Shown: positions 36,701 through 46,005 of the stretch, one piece after another
Layout: the number at the start of each line of letters is the position of its first letter
Position numbering within the stretch: position 1 is the first letter of the stretch
From: Lunularia cruciata
Taxonomy: Eukaryota; Streptophyta; Marchantiopsida; Lunulariales; Lunulariaceae
DNA: 64,000 nucleotides
Direction: 5' to 3'
Assembly: GCA_948567375.1 (NCBI GenBank)
Contig: OX419761.1
Coordinates: forward strand, 56,298,501 to 56,362,500
The notes under the pieces: generated by a model
The model's database searches: none
What the model was told of the DNA's origin: nothing
Seen by the model: only the letters and a program-made list of their open reading frames with translations
Position numbers and translations under genes: made by a program

Positions 36701-37335
36701 GCTTGTTCTAGATTCTCTTCTTGCTCCCCCTCCCTCTCAGGTTCCTCATACTTCTACATTCTTGACCACTATCCCAATCTCTCCAACAAGCCAAATCTCA
36801 CCTCCTTGTTGCTCAGAATCGCCAAAAACAATATGCGGACCATCATCGTCGTGATCTCACCTTTGAAGTTGGTGATCAAGTCATGCTATCCTCTAGTAAT
36901 CTCCCTCTTCCACTTGATACCCAAGTTCGTAAACTTGCTCCAAATTGGATAGGACCCTTTGATATCACCCACATTATCTCTCCAGTTGCTTATCGACTTG
37001 CCTTACCTTGTCACATGCGTATCCATCCTGTATTTCATGTTTCCAAGTTGAAACCCTTTGTTCCTAACCCCTCTTCTTTTTCCTCTCAAGTCCAACCTCC
37101 CCCTCTTCCTGTCCCTATCAATGATCATGAGGAGTACGAAGTTGATCGTATCCTTGCACGTTGCCATATTCAACGAGGCTGTCGCCAACATACGGAGTAC
37201 AAGGTCCTTTGGAAAGGGTATCTCCTTCATGATGCCACATGGGAACCTCTTTCTCACCTCTAGAATGCACAAATGGCCATCAAGGAATTCAAAGCTTCAC
37301 TGGCGACGAGGACGTCACCAACTAGCGGCGGGGGA
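33741..37335 (+). pseudogene. Chromovirus A pol: protease, RT, RNase H, integrase, chromodomain
   Basis: A 607-codon frame (33741-35564) opens before the protease active site (LVDSGSSENCMS), continues through a linker with three repeats of S-x-[DE]GKF-type units, then reverse transcriptase ([46 protein letters not shown]) and the RNase H start (VVDFDASNFAIGAVL). Stops at 35562, 35694 and 35704 interrupt RNase H. Integrase (35724-36854) has the HHCC zinc site (H...H...CESC) and QTDGQTERAN with the catalytic Glu, but the second catalytic Asp is Asn (ISNRDPRF; element C has ISDRD). A frameshift precedes the tail at 36883-37263 with chromodomain EYEVDRILA...EYKVLWKGY...ATWEPLSHL. Chromodomains target integration to marked chromatin. 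Confidence 0.9.
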
Positions 37336-37338
37336 ATA

Positions 37339-37745
37339 TGTAACAATATGGAGTTTAGTGATGAAGTTAGTCGGGCTTACAAAGTAGAGAATAAGAAAAA
37401 ATAGCCTAGAATATTCTAGAAGCATCTAAGAAGCTTCTTGGGAAGCTTCCTAACTAGTTCTTGCGCTTCTAAAAGGAAGCTTCTAGAAGCTTCTAACTAG
37501 CTTAGCTTGCATGCCAAGTAGGCGGCTTCTAGAAGGAAGCTTCTTGAGAAGCTTCCTAGTTAACTTGGCTTGCACTCCAAGAAAGTGGCTCAAGGAAGCT
37601 TCTTGAGAAGCTTCAAGGGTCTTGTATGCTACCTATAAATACCAAGGCCAAAGCTCATGCTAGGCATTTGGAGTTTTCCCTCATTCAAGTGTCCCAATGT
37701 GAATTTCCATTCTCCTATTTCTCTCCTCGGTTTCGGTCTTTTACA
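37339..37745 (+). repeat. 3' LTR of chromovirus A (407 bp)
   Basis: TGTAACAATATGG at the start, GGTCTTTTACA at the end; preceded by the purine tract GGCGGGGGAATA (37326-37338). It holds five clusters of GAA/TTC inverted pentamers (37409-37614) and TATAAATA at 37634-37641. It is clearly homologous to 55283-55646 and 60443-60855 on the other strand. Confidence 0.92.
37409..37641 (+). promoter_or_regulatory. Heat-shock-element-like array and TATA box in the LTR of A
   Basis: GAA and TTC units alternate with exactly 2-nt gaps: GAATATTCTAGAA (37409-37421); GAAGCTTC twice (37430-37437, 37442-37449); a four-unit run GAAGCTTCTAGAAGCTTC (37476-37493); TTCTAGAA plus two GAAGCTTC (37527-37555); two GAAGCTTC (37595-37602, 37607-37614). 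TATAAATA follows at 37634-37641. Three or more alternating units define a canonical heat shock factor site, as in the heat-activated plant element ONSEN. Activity is inferred, not shown. Confidence 0.65.
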
Positions 37746-37750
37746 AAGAG

Positions 37751-39900
37751 GAAGAAGAAGGCAAAAGCTCCAGTATCAATGGGGGTGGAGGATGCCAAGC
37801 CAGCACCATGGGAGGCTTGTGAATATGGCTCCAAGATTGATGTGAGAGTGAATGGTCACAACATCAAGGATGCACTTGTTGATGGAGGATCAGCAATGAA
37901 TGCCATGTTAGAAAGGTTGATGAAGAAGTTGGGTATGATACCCTCAAGACCTTCAACATTTGTGGTGAGAATGGCAAACAAGCAACAAGTTTGACCAATA
38001 AGGGTGATGGATAAAGTAGTAGTTTCAGTTATGGGAGTTCAAAATCTCATGACTTTCCAAGTCTTGAAGGATTCAAGCTATGACTTACTTCTTGGGAGGC
38101 CATGGTTGAGAGCAGCACGCACAACTGATTGATGGAACAAAGGGTACTTGAGGATTGGGCCATCAAACCATAAAGTCACAGTTCCTGTGACTAACACTAC
38201 CAACACTTCACATTCAGATACACCATCTTTTGATTATTGGGAATTAGATTCTAAAGAAGGAGCTTCAGGTGTGGACACAAGCATGGAAGAGGAGACTTCT
38301 ACGGAGGCGGATGAATCTGAATTGGATTCAGATGTGTATCCCCTGTGTGCTATGGATTTTGCACCTAAGCCAGAGGTTTTGAAGGACCCAGATAAATCAC
38401 CATTGACACTTGAGGAGGTAGAGAGAAGGTTAGCTACCCTCAAGTATGGCCCAAATGTTACCAAGGAGGAGAAGGTGAGATTTGAGGAGATTTTCCGCAA
38501 GTTTATCCATGTGTTTGATTTTAGTTACAAGGATTTGAAGGAAGTCACCTTGGAGGAGCACAAGATAGAGGTGGAGTCACATGCAAGACCAATCTGCCAA
38601 AAGCAATGTTGCATTAGCCCACCAATATCTTTGGTTGTGAAAGAGGAGATTGATAAACTCAAGGAGGCTGGATTTATCTTTGAGGTGGAGAATTTGGAAT
38701 GGGTGTCTCCAATTGTCATTGTGAAGAAAAAGAATGGCAAGCTTTGGGTATGTGTGGATTACAAGAAGCTCAATGTTGTTACCAAGAAGGACTACTACCC
38801 ATTGCCATTCATTGATGAGATCTTGGAGGAGGTTGTAGGTCATGAGAGGTACAATTTTGGAGATGGTTATAGTAGATATAACCAAATCAAGATTGCACCA
38901 AAGCATCAACAACTCACCACATTTACCACACCTTGGGAAACTTACGCTTTCGAGGTCATGCCTTTTGGGCTTTGCAATGCTCCAGCCACATTCCAATGGT
39001 TCATGAACAAGGTATTTGAACCTTTCATTGGGAAATTTGTGAGACTTTATTGATGACTTTTGTATCTATGGGAGCAAGGAGGAGCACTTTGAGCACCTAA
39101 TCAAGGTCTTGCAACGCTTGGATGAGGCAAATGCATCACTCAACCCATAGAAGTGCATTTTTGGATGTGAAGAAGGTCTACTTTTGGGGCACATCATCTC
39201 CAAGGATGGAATAGTAGTTGATCCTGAGAAGGTGAGGAAAATATCAGACCTTCCATTCCCTTCAAGCTTGACAAAGTTATGCCAATTCTTGGGGATGGTT
39301 GGATACTATAGGAGGTTAATCTTCTCATTTTCCAACAAGGCTTATGCATTGACCATCTACATGAAGAAGGGTGTAGATTACATGGTGATTTTGGAGGACA
39401 AGAAGGCTCTCAAAGCTTTTGAAGAGCTCAAGCAATCCCTTGTTGTAGCTCCAATTCTTGCTAGACCTGATTGGAGTAAGCCTTTCATCCTCTACATTGA
39501 TGCTTCTAATGTAGCTATAGGATGCACTCTTAGTCATTAGACCAAGATGGGCATGATCATCCAATAGCTTATGCTAGTAGGAAGATGGTTTCAGCAGAGA
39601 AGAACTACTCTGTCACGAAGAGAGAAGGGTTGGCAGTGATCTTTGGTCTCAAGAAGTTTAGACACTACTTGATTGGAGGGAAAGCCACCATTGTCACGAA
39701 TCACAAGGCTTTGAAGTACATCTTCAACAAGCCTAATGTTGAAGGGAGACTAGCAAGGTGGATGATACTCTTGTCTGAGTATGACTACACCATTGAGGAT
39801 AGGTCAGGAAAAAAATATACAAATGCTGATTTGTTATCTAGAGCCTATGATCATGATGGAGATGAGCCAATGGATGATTCCTTCCCAGATGAGGAGCTCA
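37751..39900 (+). pseudogene. Element D protease, reverse transcriptase and RNase H, broken
   Basis: The frame resumes after A with the protease segment IKDALVDGGSAMNAM (catalytic D-G-G) and LLLGRPWL, followed by stops. Reverse transcriptase runs from 38148: EWVSPIVIVKKKNGKLWVCVDYKKLN, YPLPFIDEIL, DGYSRYNQIKI, FEVMPFGLCNAPATFQ. A one-base shift before the catalytic motif leaves (I)DDFCIYG out of frame at about 39050. Next are an in-frame TAG near 39150, LGHIISKDGI, and RNase H with ILYIDASNVAIGCTL, a TAG at 39538 and EKNYSVTKREGLAVIFGLKKFRHYL...TNHKALKYI. Confidence 0.87.
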
Positions 39901-39982
39901 TGACAATCTCAGTCACTCAAGAGGTTCCAATGGAGTACAAGGAGATTGTGGATTTTGTGACAAGAGGTAACATCCAGAAGGG

Positions 39983-41200
39983 ATGCATGCTAGGGAGAGG
40001 AATGCCCTTGCAGCAAGATCTAGACCTTACACAATGGTGGAGGATATTCTTTTTCACCAAGGAGCAAATGGTCTACTTCCAAGAGCAGTGGGTAAGGAAG
40101 AGTCTATCCTACTCATAAAGGAGTTTCATGAAGGTTTAGTATGTGGAGGACACTTTGCAGGAAAGGTGACTGCTTTCAAGATTCTAGATGCAGGTTACCA
40201 TTGGAGAAGGATTTTCAAGGATTGTCTTGATTATTGCAAAACTTGTCATGTTTGTCAAGCTTTTGCTAGAAAGTCTACATCCACTCTACCATTTAGATCA
40301 ATTCCATTGCTAGGACCTTTTGAGAAGTGGGGAATTGATTTTGTAGGTCCTCTCAATAGAACCCCAAGGAACAATTGGTACATTGTGGTAGTTATTGATT
40401 ACCTTACCAAGTGGGTTGAGGCTAGACCATTGAGGGACAAGAATAAAGATGAAGTGGGTAGATTTCTTTATGAACACATTATCACTAGGTTTGGATGCCC
40501 TTTGGAGTTGGTTTCTTATAGAGGAGGAGAGTTTATAGGAATCATCACTACAACCATGCTACAACATTTCTCTATCACACATAGAGTAACTACATCCTAT
40601 AAGCCAAATTCCAATGGCTTGGCAGAGAGAACCAATCAGACCTTGTGCAGGATGTTGGCCAAAGATGTAGAAATGGAGGGGGCTAAACATCATTGGGACA
40701 AGAGGATTCATGCAGTTTTGTGAGAGTATAGGACAACCATGAAGACTTCCACTAGATATTCTCCATTTCAATTGGTATATGGTATTGAGTCTACCTTACC
40801 TATTCACTTTGATCTTCCTACCTTCCAAATCATTCATAGGAGATTGAAGAAAGCACAAGGAGGTGATGCAGAGAAGTCAAGGAAGGATCAACTCATGGAG
40901 TTGGAAGCGGCAAGAGCAGTTGCTATGGTTTGAGTGGAGCAAGCCTAAAGGAAACAAAAGGAGAGCTATGACAAGAGGCAAGGCAAGAAGAAGGTGGAGC
41001 CTTTCAAATAAGGTGATTGGGTAATGTTTTTTAATTCCATTCAATTCAAGAGAGCGCAAAAGAAATTTTTGCTTAAGTACTTTGGACCTTTCATAGTGGA
41101 GAAGGTGTGGGGAAATTACACCTATGATCTCAAGGAGTTGGGAGGAAGACACTTTGATAGGATTAACCATGATAAGTTGAAGATGTACCATAGAAGGTAG
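39983..41200 (+). pseudogene. Element D integrase, catalytic Asp lost
   Basis: A 246-codon frame (39983-40723) has the zinc site H-x3-H-type EFHEGLVCGGHF with CKTCHVC, the first catalytic Asp in GIDFVGPL, and the Glu in SNGLAERTNQTL. The second catalytic Asp is Tyr (LVSYRGGEF, from a G-to-T change). After a TGA at 40721 the C-terminal domain continues (TRYSPFQLVYGIE..., then FKRAQKKFLLKYFGPFIVEKV, FDRINHDKLKMYH). No chromodomain follows; the tract CCGGGGGTAAA (41238-41248) is the polypurine tract next to the LTR start. Confidence 0.87.
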
Positions 41201-41248
41201 AGAGACCTTCACTTTGAGGACAAAGTGAAAACTTAGTCCGGGGGTAAA

Positions 41249-41424
41249 TGTAACACTCATTTGTGCATGTGTATGGTATTGTGATATTTAGCAAGGCAAG
41301 ACAAGTTGATAGACAACAAGAGAAATGAAAGTTTAATGTCTCAAAGGGTCCTATTGAATCAAGAGCAAGTTTACGGACTTTGGTTTCAAGTGGAAGAAGT
41401 AGGTTACTAGAGGAGAGTATGACT
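41249..41424 (+). repeat. Broken LTR start of D plus duplicated host-B flank
   Basis: 41249-41292 repeats the first 44 bp of the D LTR, directly after the polypurine tract. At 41293 the sequence switches to a 132-bp copy of host B DNA matching 28649-28777 (both end ...GAGAGTATGAC[CT]). A second, complete D LTR follows at once. This is not produced by a simple insertion. Confidence 0.85.
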
Positions 41425-42116
41425 TGTAACACCCATTTGTGCATGTGTGTGGTATTGTGATATTTAGCTTGGTATTACAAGTACTTAAGAGATATTATTT
41501 ATATAGAGATAAAGGATGGTTCTATATTAGTCAAGGTTAGCTAAAGTTAGTCATAGCTAAGATAGAGGGGACCTTACTTTAGAGGAAGTAAAAAAGATGA
41601 GCACCACTATTTTGGATTTTAGTGTGTTGACTTGGTATTATTCCTAAGTGTTTGGCTTTGAGGAAAGAGTTGAGAACTCTTGGGCCCGCAAGCCTTTTTG
41701 TTTTGGATTCTTCTATAGTCCAAGGATAGCCCATGTGAAGGAATCCTTGACTTAGTGGTTGGGTCAAGATAAGACCACATGCTTAGGGGAATATATGCCC
41801 ATGTGAATGGGTATTTTTTTCTACTTTTTTACTTTATTTGACTTTTAGCCTAGTAACTTGAGTTACTTCAGTAATTAGTAACTTTGGTGCGTAACTATCA
41901 TAAGTATATAAACAAGGGGTGAGGAGGTACTCAACATCCTTTCATTTGCAACTATCTCTCTCTCATTGAGTTCTCTAGTGAGCAATGTCTTGAGTCTTGG
42001 AGTGTTAGCCTTGGAGAAGTATGATGGAGTTGATGTTCCTTGCCTTCTTAGTCCATGGTGCGCTACCATAATAGCCATTAGAAGTTCATCTTGAGTGAGA
42101 GACAGGTCGGCTCACA
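41425..42116 (+). repeat. Second full LTR of element D (692 bp)
   Basis: Same ends and length as 28778-29469; differences are scattered substitutions and a few compensating small indels. It abuts host B sequence GACCTTATCACC at 42117. Confidence 0.88.
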
Positions 42117-42814
42117 GACCTTATCACCAAGTTGAAAGGTAAGATCACGATGATGGTGGTCCGCATATTTTTTTTGACAATTGTAAGCAACAACAAGTAA
42201 ATGAGATTAAGCTTGTTGGAGAAATTGGGATATGGTAGTCAAGAAGGTGGAAGTATGAGGGACACAAGATGGAGAACAAGCAAGAAGAGAATCTAGAACA
42301 AATGGATCTTGGCCAAAATTAAGGAAGAAAAGAGGAATCCGGTGCTTGCTTGTTTGAAATTATTATATGCAAACTTAGCAATTGCAAGACATTCATCCCA
42401 ATTGGTATAGTGAATGTTGATAAAGGCACAAAGCTTATCCTTGAAGTAGCAATTTGCATGTTTGATTTGTCCATCAATTTGAGGATGATAAGCCGAGGAC
42501 AAAGCAAGCTTGGTGCCGAGTATCTGGAAGAATGCTTGCCAAAATTTTCCAATGAATCAAGGATCATAATCAAAGATGAGCATACAAGGCATCCCATGAT
42601 GCTTGAAGACATTGTTGAAGTAGATCTATGCCAATGTTGGAGCATCCACAATATCAAAGGTTGGTGCTAAATGGATTTGCTTACTAAGCTTATCCACAAA
42701 CACCACAATTTTTGTGTGACCTTGCTTTTTCTTGGGCAAGGATGTGATGAGATCTAAGCTCATGTATTCTCATTGAGCAGATGTGATGGGGAGTGATTGA
42801 AGGAGTCCACTCGA
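42117..42814 (-). pseudogene. Host B integrase segment, broken
   Basis: Minus-strand frames match the integrase of A and C: DGQIKHANCYFKDKL (Glu of the DDE triad replaced by Lys in QIK), NWDECLAIAKFAYNNFKQASTGF, and further frames corresponding to the core. Frames shift repeatedly. The left end is the D insertion point and the right end is the point where the 2.6 kb TG...CA block begins. Confidence 0.78.
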
Positions 42815-44011
42815 TGTTGGGGAATTTGTTTGGCCTCGAGAGTGCACCGAGCACTTGGCTGCTTGTGCTTAGTTTGTCCTTGTAGTAGTTGAATTAGAGT
42901 CCTTGTAGATTGACATCCTCTTCCTATTCCGGGTGTGCTGGGAAATCTTAGCTCTGTAAGAATTTAGGGTTTTCTTTGTTTCATGAGGTCAGGTTTCTCG
43001 ACGGTTTGTGTTTGTCCTCAGCCTTCACAGACTTGGCTAGCTCACACGGTTTCAGCTATGGTTTTGAGACCGGACAGTTCCTAGGAGAGGCTGGAATTTT
43101 TACAAACAACAACAAGTATTCTATTCAGCTCAACCCGGCCAGACTACTGAGTCGAACCATTCATATAGACGGATTGAGAGCTCCTAAATGGAGCTTCCTT
43201 GATGCTAGTCACAGGTCAAACACACCATCATCTCAAGATTTGTCATTCATAAAATTTTCAGATGCGAGGTTCACAAGATCGACAACCCAACCAATTCAAG
43301 TTCATACAATGTCTACACTAAATTATGACAGAACTTCACTTCAGCTGGTGCTTCTCACACACACTCTGTTTGATATAGTAAAGGCAACTCACCCTCCGGA
43401 CCTTTTCTTCACCTCCCAGTCACACTCCCATCAATGTTTCCTTGCACCAACACCCATCAGCTCTTCAATTTTGAAATTTTCTCCCTGGTCATGTCATTGC
43501 CAATGGCCTCTCAAGGCATCTCTCTCTCTCTCCTTCCTCTGTCTTGTCACAGACTAGCCCAACAAATGCTTGAAACTGCACTCTCTTTCAATCTCCTTGT
43601 CAATTTGTGAAGCTCCACACTCAACCCTACTGCCCTTCTCTAAACTTCTGCTGTCCAAGCATCAACTCCTGAGGAACATTCTTTCTGCAAACCCTTTCTC
43701 CTTCCTGAACCCTCTCTCAGCACTACTAGTCCTGCAAAATTTTCTTTCCTGTCCAGCCTTCTCTCTCCGTCAAGGTCCTTCATTCTCTTGCAAAGAAACC
43801 CATTTTCTGCCTGCACTCTCAAGGCCTTTGCTTTCCTGCAAAAATTTCTCTCCTCTACCCTACACACCTTCAAGGTATACTCCCTACCATTTGTTCATCT
43901 GGCCACTGTCATGCTCAATAGCACTTCCAAAAGTTTTCTCTCTCCTTCTATCACAGACCAAGGCCAAGCAACCTTTGAAAATCTCTCTTCAATAGTTCAC
44001 TCCTGTCCAGA

Positions 44012-44124
44012 CTCTCATTCACTTTGTCCAGTCTCTCATTCACTCTATTCAGTCTCTCATTCACTCTATTCAGTCTCTCATTCACTCTGTCCAGTCTCTC
44101 AGTCACTTTGCCTAGTCTCTCATT
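44012..44124. repeat. 21-bp tandem repeat (about 5 copies)
   Basis: The unit TTCACTCTATTCAGTCTCTCA and close variants (CTCTGTCCAG, CTTTGCCTAG) repeat five times in a row. Confidence 0.9.
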
Positions 44125-44285
44125 TGTGAGAATTCTTCATTGCTACATTTTCAACAGCACATCCTCTACATTTGAAATTCATTCTATGTACACCTCTTCA
44201 CAACAAACATACTCCATTCAAAATTTGCTCTCCTATTGCTTCTCACAATAAACATCCTTCCACATTCAAAATCATTCCCTGTCCA

Positions 44286-45030
44286 GCCTTAAGGCATTTC
44301 AAAAATTCCTCTGGCCCTACAAGACTCTCTCTCAACCTTCAAAATTCTTCTCCTAGCCCTGTCACAGCCCTAAGGCATCTCAAAAATTCCTTCTCTGGCG
44401 TGAAACACTCTCACTCAACCTTCAAAATTCTTCTCTTGGCCTGTCACAGCCCTAAGGCATCTTGAAAATTTCCTCTGGCCTGAAACACTCTCACTCAACC
44501 TTCAAAAACCCTTTCTCTTATGTCACAGCCCTAAGGCATCTCGAAAATTCCTCTGGCCTTGCAAGAGTCCTCTCTCAACTCTCCAAACTCTTTCTCTCCT
44601 ATCTCAGCCCTAAGGCATTTTGAAATTCCTTCTCTGGCCTGCAACACTCTCACTCAACCTTCAAAAACCCTTTCTCTCCTATCATAGCCCTAAGGCATTT
44701 CAAAATTCATTCTCTGGCCTGCAAGACTCTCATCAACCTTCAAAATTCTTCTCTTGGCCCTGTCACAGCCCTAAGGCATCTCAAAAATTCCTCTGGCCTG
44801 CAACACTGTCACTCTCCAAACTCTTTCTCTCTTGTCACAGCCCTAAGGCATTTCTTGAAATTCTCCTCTGGCCTGCAAGACTCTCTCTCAACCTTCAAGA
44901 ACCCTTTCTCTCTTGTCACAGCCCTAAGGCATTTCAAAATTCCTTCTCTGGCCTGCAAGACTCTCACTCAACCTTCAAAATTCTTCTCCTGGCCCTGTCA
45001 CAGCCCTAGGCATCTCAAAAATTCCTCGAG
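44286..45030. repeat. About 80-bp tandem repeat, 10 copies
   Basis: The block CACAGCCCTAAGGCAT, then TCTCAAAAATTCCTCTGGCC, then ACTCTCACTCAACCTTCAAAA repeats with spacings of 72-82 bp; AAGGCAT (or AGGCAT) starts at about 44291, 44372, 44454, 44533, 44612, 44692, 44773, 44845, 44926 and 45008. Units differ by small changes, so the array is not recent. Confidence 0.9.
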
Positions 45031-45438
45031 CCTGAAACCTGTCTTTCCTTGAAACTTTCCTTTCTCCTTCAGCCTTTTCTCTCAAAGCATAAACCTCCTT
45101 GCTGTTCCTGCCCAAGCCAAATCTTTTTACAATTCCTCAAAATCATATGCTACTGCTCCTAATTAAAATACTCTTGAGACCTCAATAACATAACCCCAAT
45201 AACAAACTTCCCAAAATCCAGCGCTTAAGTGACATGGTAATAAACCCCAAGCTCATGTAACCTTAAAGAAAATCCACCACTCAATTTCCTCCCTCCCTTA
45301 ACACAAGAGAAAATCCTTGAGCTTACAAGAACACAAACAAATACCGGTTTCACCATAACGTAAACTCTTGAGTTCAATAACATGGAAACTCACACCAAAT
45401 GGCACCAATACTATGTGTAGATTATTTTCCTGACAACA

Positions 45439-46005
45439 TCAGTTTCTAGTTGATAGCCTTGTTGCATTGGCAGCTCTTACAAGATCAAAAAAACTATCAA
45501 ACATCTTGTGCCATGTTGGGCTACCACCATTGGTGTTGGAGGAAACCCAAGGTCTTTTCCACACCCATGTGACCAACCATTGGTAAGTCATGGGCTTCTT
45601 AAAGGTGCACAAGTTGAAGATCACCCTTGTTTGGAACATAGATCCGATTCTCACAAAATAGAAGGCCTTCCTTGAAGGAGAAGGTGTTGTACTCCTTGTC
45701 GCATCTTGCAAGGTGACCTTGGACCATTTGAAAGAAGAGATCTTGTTGTAAAGTTATCCTAAACTTAATTTGTACTTTGGAGTTGATTGACATTGTTGTA
45801 ATTGCCACCATGATGGGAGGAAGAGACTGTAGATCAGGTCGTTCATGATAGAGCATCAAGGATGACATGGAACCAATTGGGTTTGTACTCAAGTTTGATG
45901 TCAAATAATTGTAGTTGTTCCTTCCATTAATGATGTTGACTCTTCATGTGTTCCAAATATAAGATTTGCAACAAGGGTTTGTGATCAACTTGCATGATCT
46001 CTTGT
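45439..46005 (-). pseudogene. Host B RNase H end and integrase start, broken
   Basis: The minus strand carries the piece between RNase H and integrase: ITTMSINSKVQIKFRITLQQDLFFQMVQGHL and EYNTFSFKEGLLFCENRIYVP, matching A and C closely. It then enters the integrase zinc-finger region in another frame. The right end is the CC copy 2 insertion site, CTTGT. Confidence 0.8.

Larger units (their letters stand above)
32402..37745 (+). mobile_element. Ty3/gypsy chromovirus A, nested in element D (TSD AAGAG)
   Basis: It is bounded by exact 5-bp duplications AAGAG (32397-32401 and 37746-37750). The 3' LTR (37339-37745) is complete. The 5' LTR is truncated by a deletion that joins 32624 directly to the leader, removing the LTR end and primer-binding site. 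Gag (frame 1), a -1 frameshift cassette, then protease, reverse transcriptase, RNase H, integrase and chromodomain follow in order. Several stops, mostly CAA/CAG to TAA/TAG or TGA, and a lost integrase Asp make it inactive. Confidence 0.9.
28778..42116 (+). mobile_element. Ty3/gypsy element D (non-chromoviral), carrying nested chromovirus A
   Basis: LTRs of 692 bp lie at 28778-29469 and 41425-42116, nearly identical by eye. Internal order is leader, gag, zinc knuckle, protease, reverse transcriptase, RNase H, integrase: the gypsy order, with no chromodomain. Element A sits inside it at 32402-37745. The insertion into host B is marked by GACC(T) on both outer sides (28774-28778 and 42117-42121) and by the empty site in C at about 56096-56115. 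The right side is complex: a 44-bp LTR start (41249-41292) and a duplicated 132-bp piece of host B precede the second full LTR. It resembles Tat/Athila-type gypsy elements, but the clade is not certain. Confidence 0.82.
42815..45438. mobile_element. TG...CA block with minisatellites, possible solo LTR (2.6 kb)
   Basis: Host B sequence stops at ...CCACTCGA and resumes at TCAGTTTCTAGTTG; element C shows the uninterrupted site (about 56786-56812). The insert begins TGTTGGGGAATTTG and ends CTGACAACA, with TGTTG/CAACA ends typical of an LTR. Flanks CTCGA and ATCAG could be a worn 5-bp duplication. No coding region is recognised: the long frames in it (for example 193 codons from 42976) are Ser/Leu-rich and follow the pyrimidine-rich repeats. 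A solo LTR of a large element is the simplest reading; the orientation is unknown. Confidence 0.5.

Noticed and set aside
42976-43995. Two consecutive long plus-strand frames (193 and 141 codons)
   Set aside because: They are Ser/Leu/Pro-rich products of a pyrimidine-rich repeat block without motifs; they lie in a probable solo LTR.
44286-45030. CRISPR-like array of 80-bp units
   Set aside because: Units are contiguous tandem repeats without unique spacers, in a plant nuclear context.
44620-45052. Repetitive peptide frame (129 codons)
   Set aside because: It simply translates the 80-bp tandem repeat, whose period is not a multiple of three in most units.
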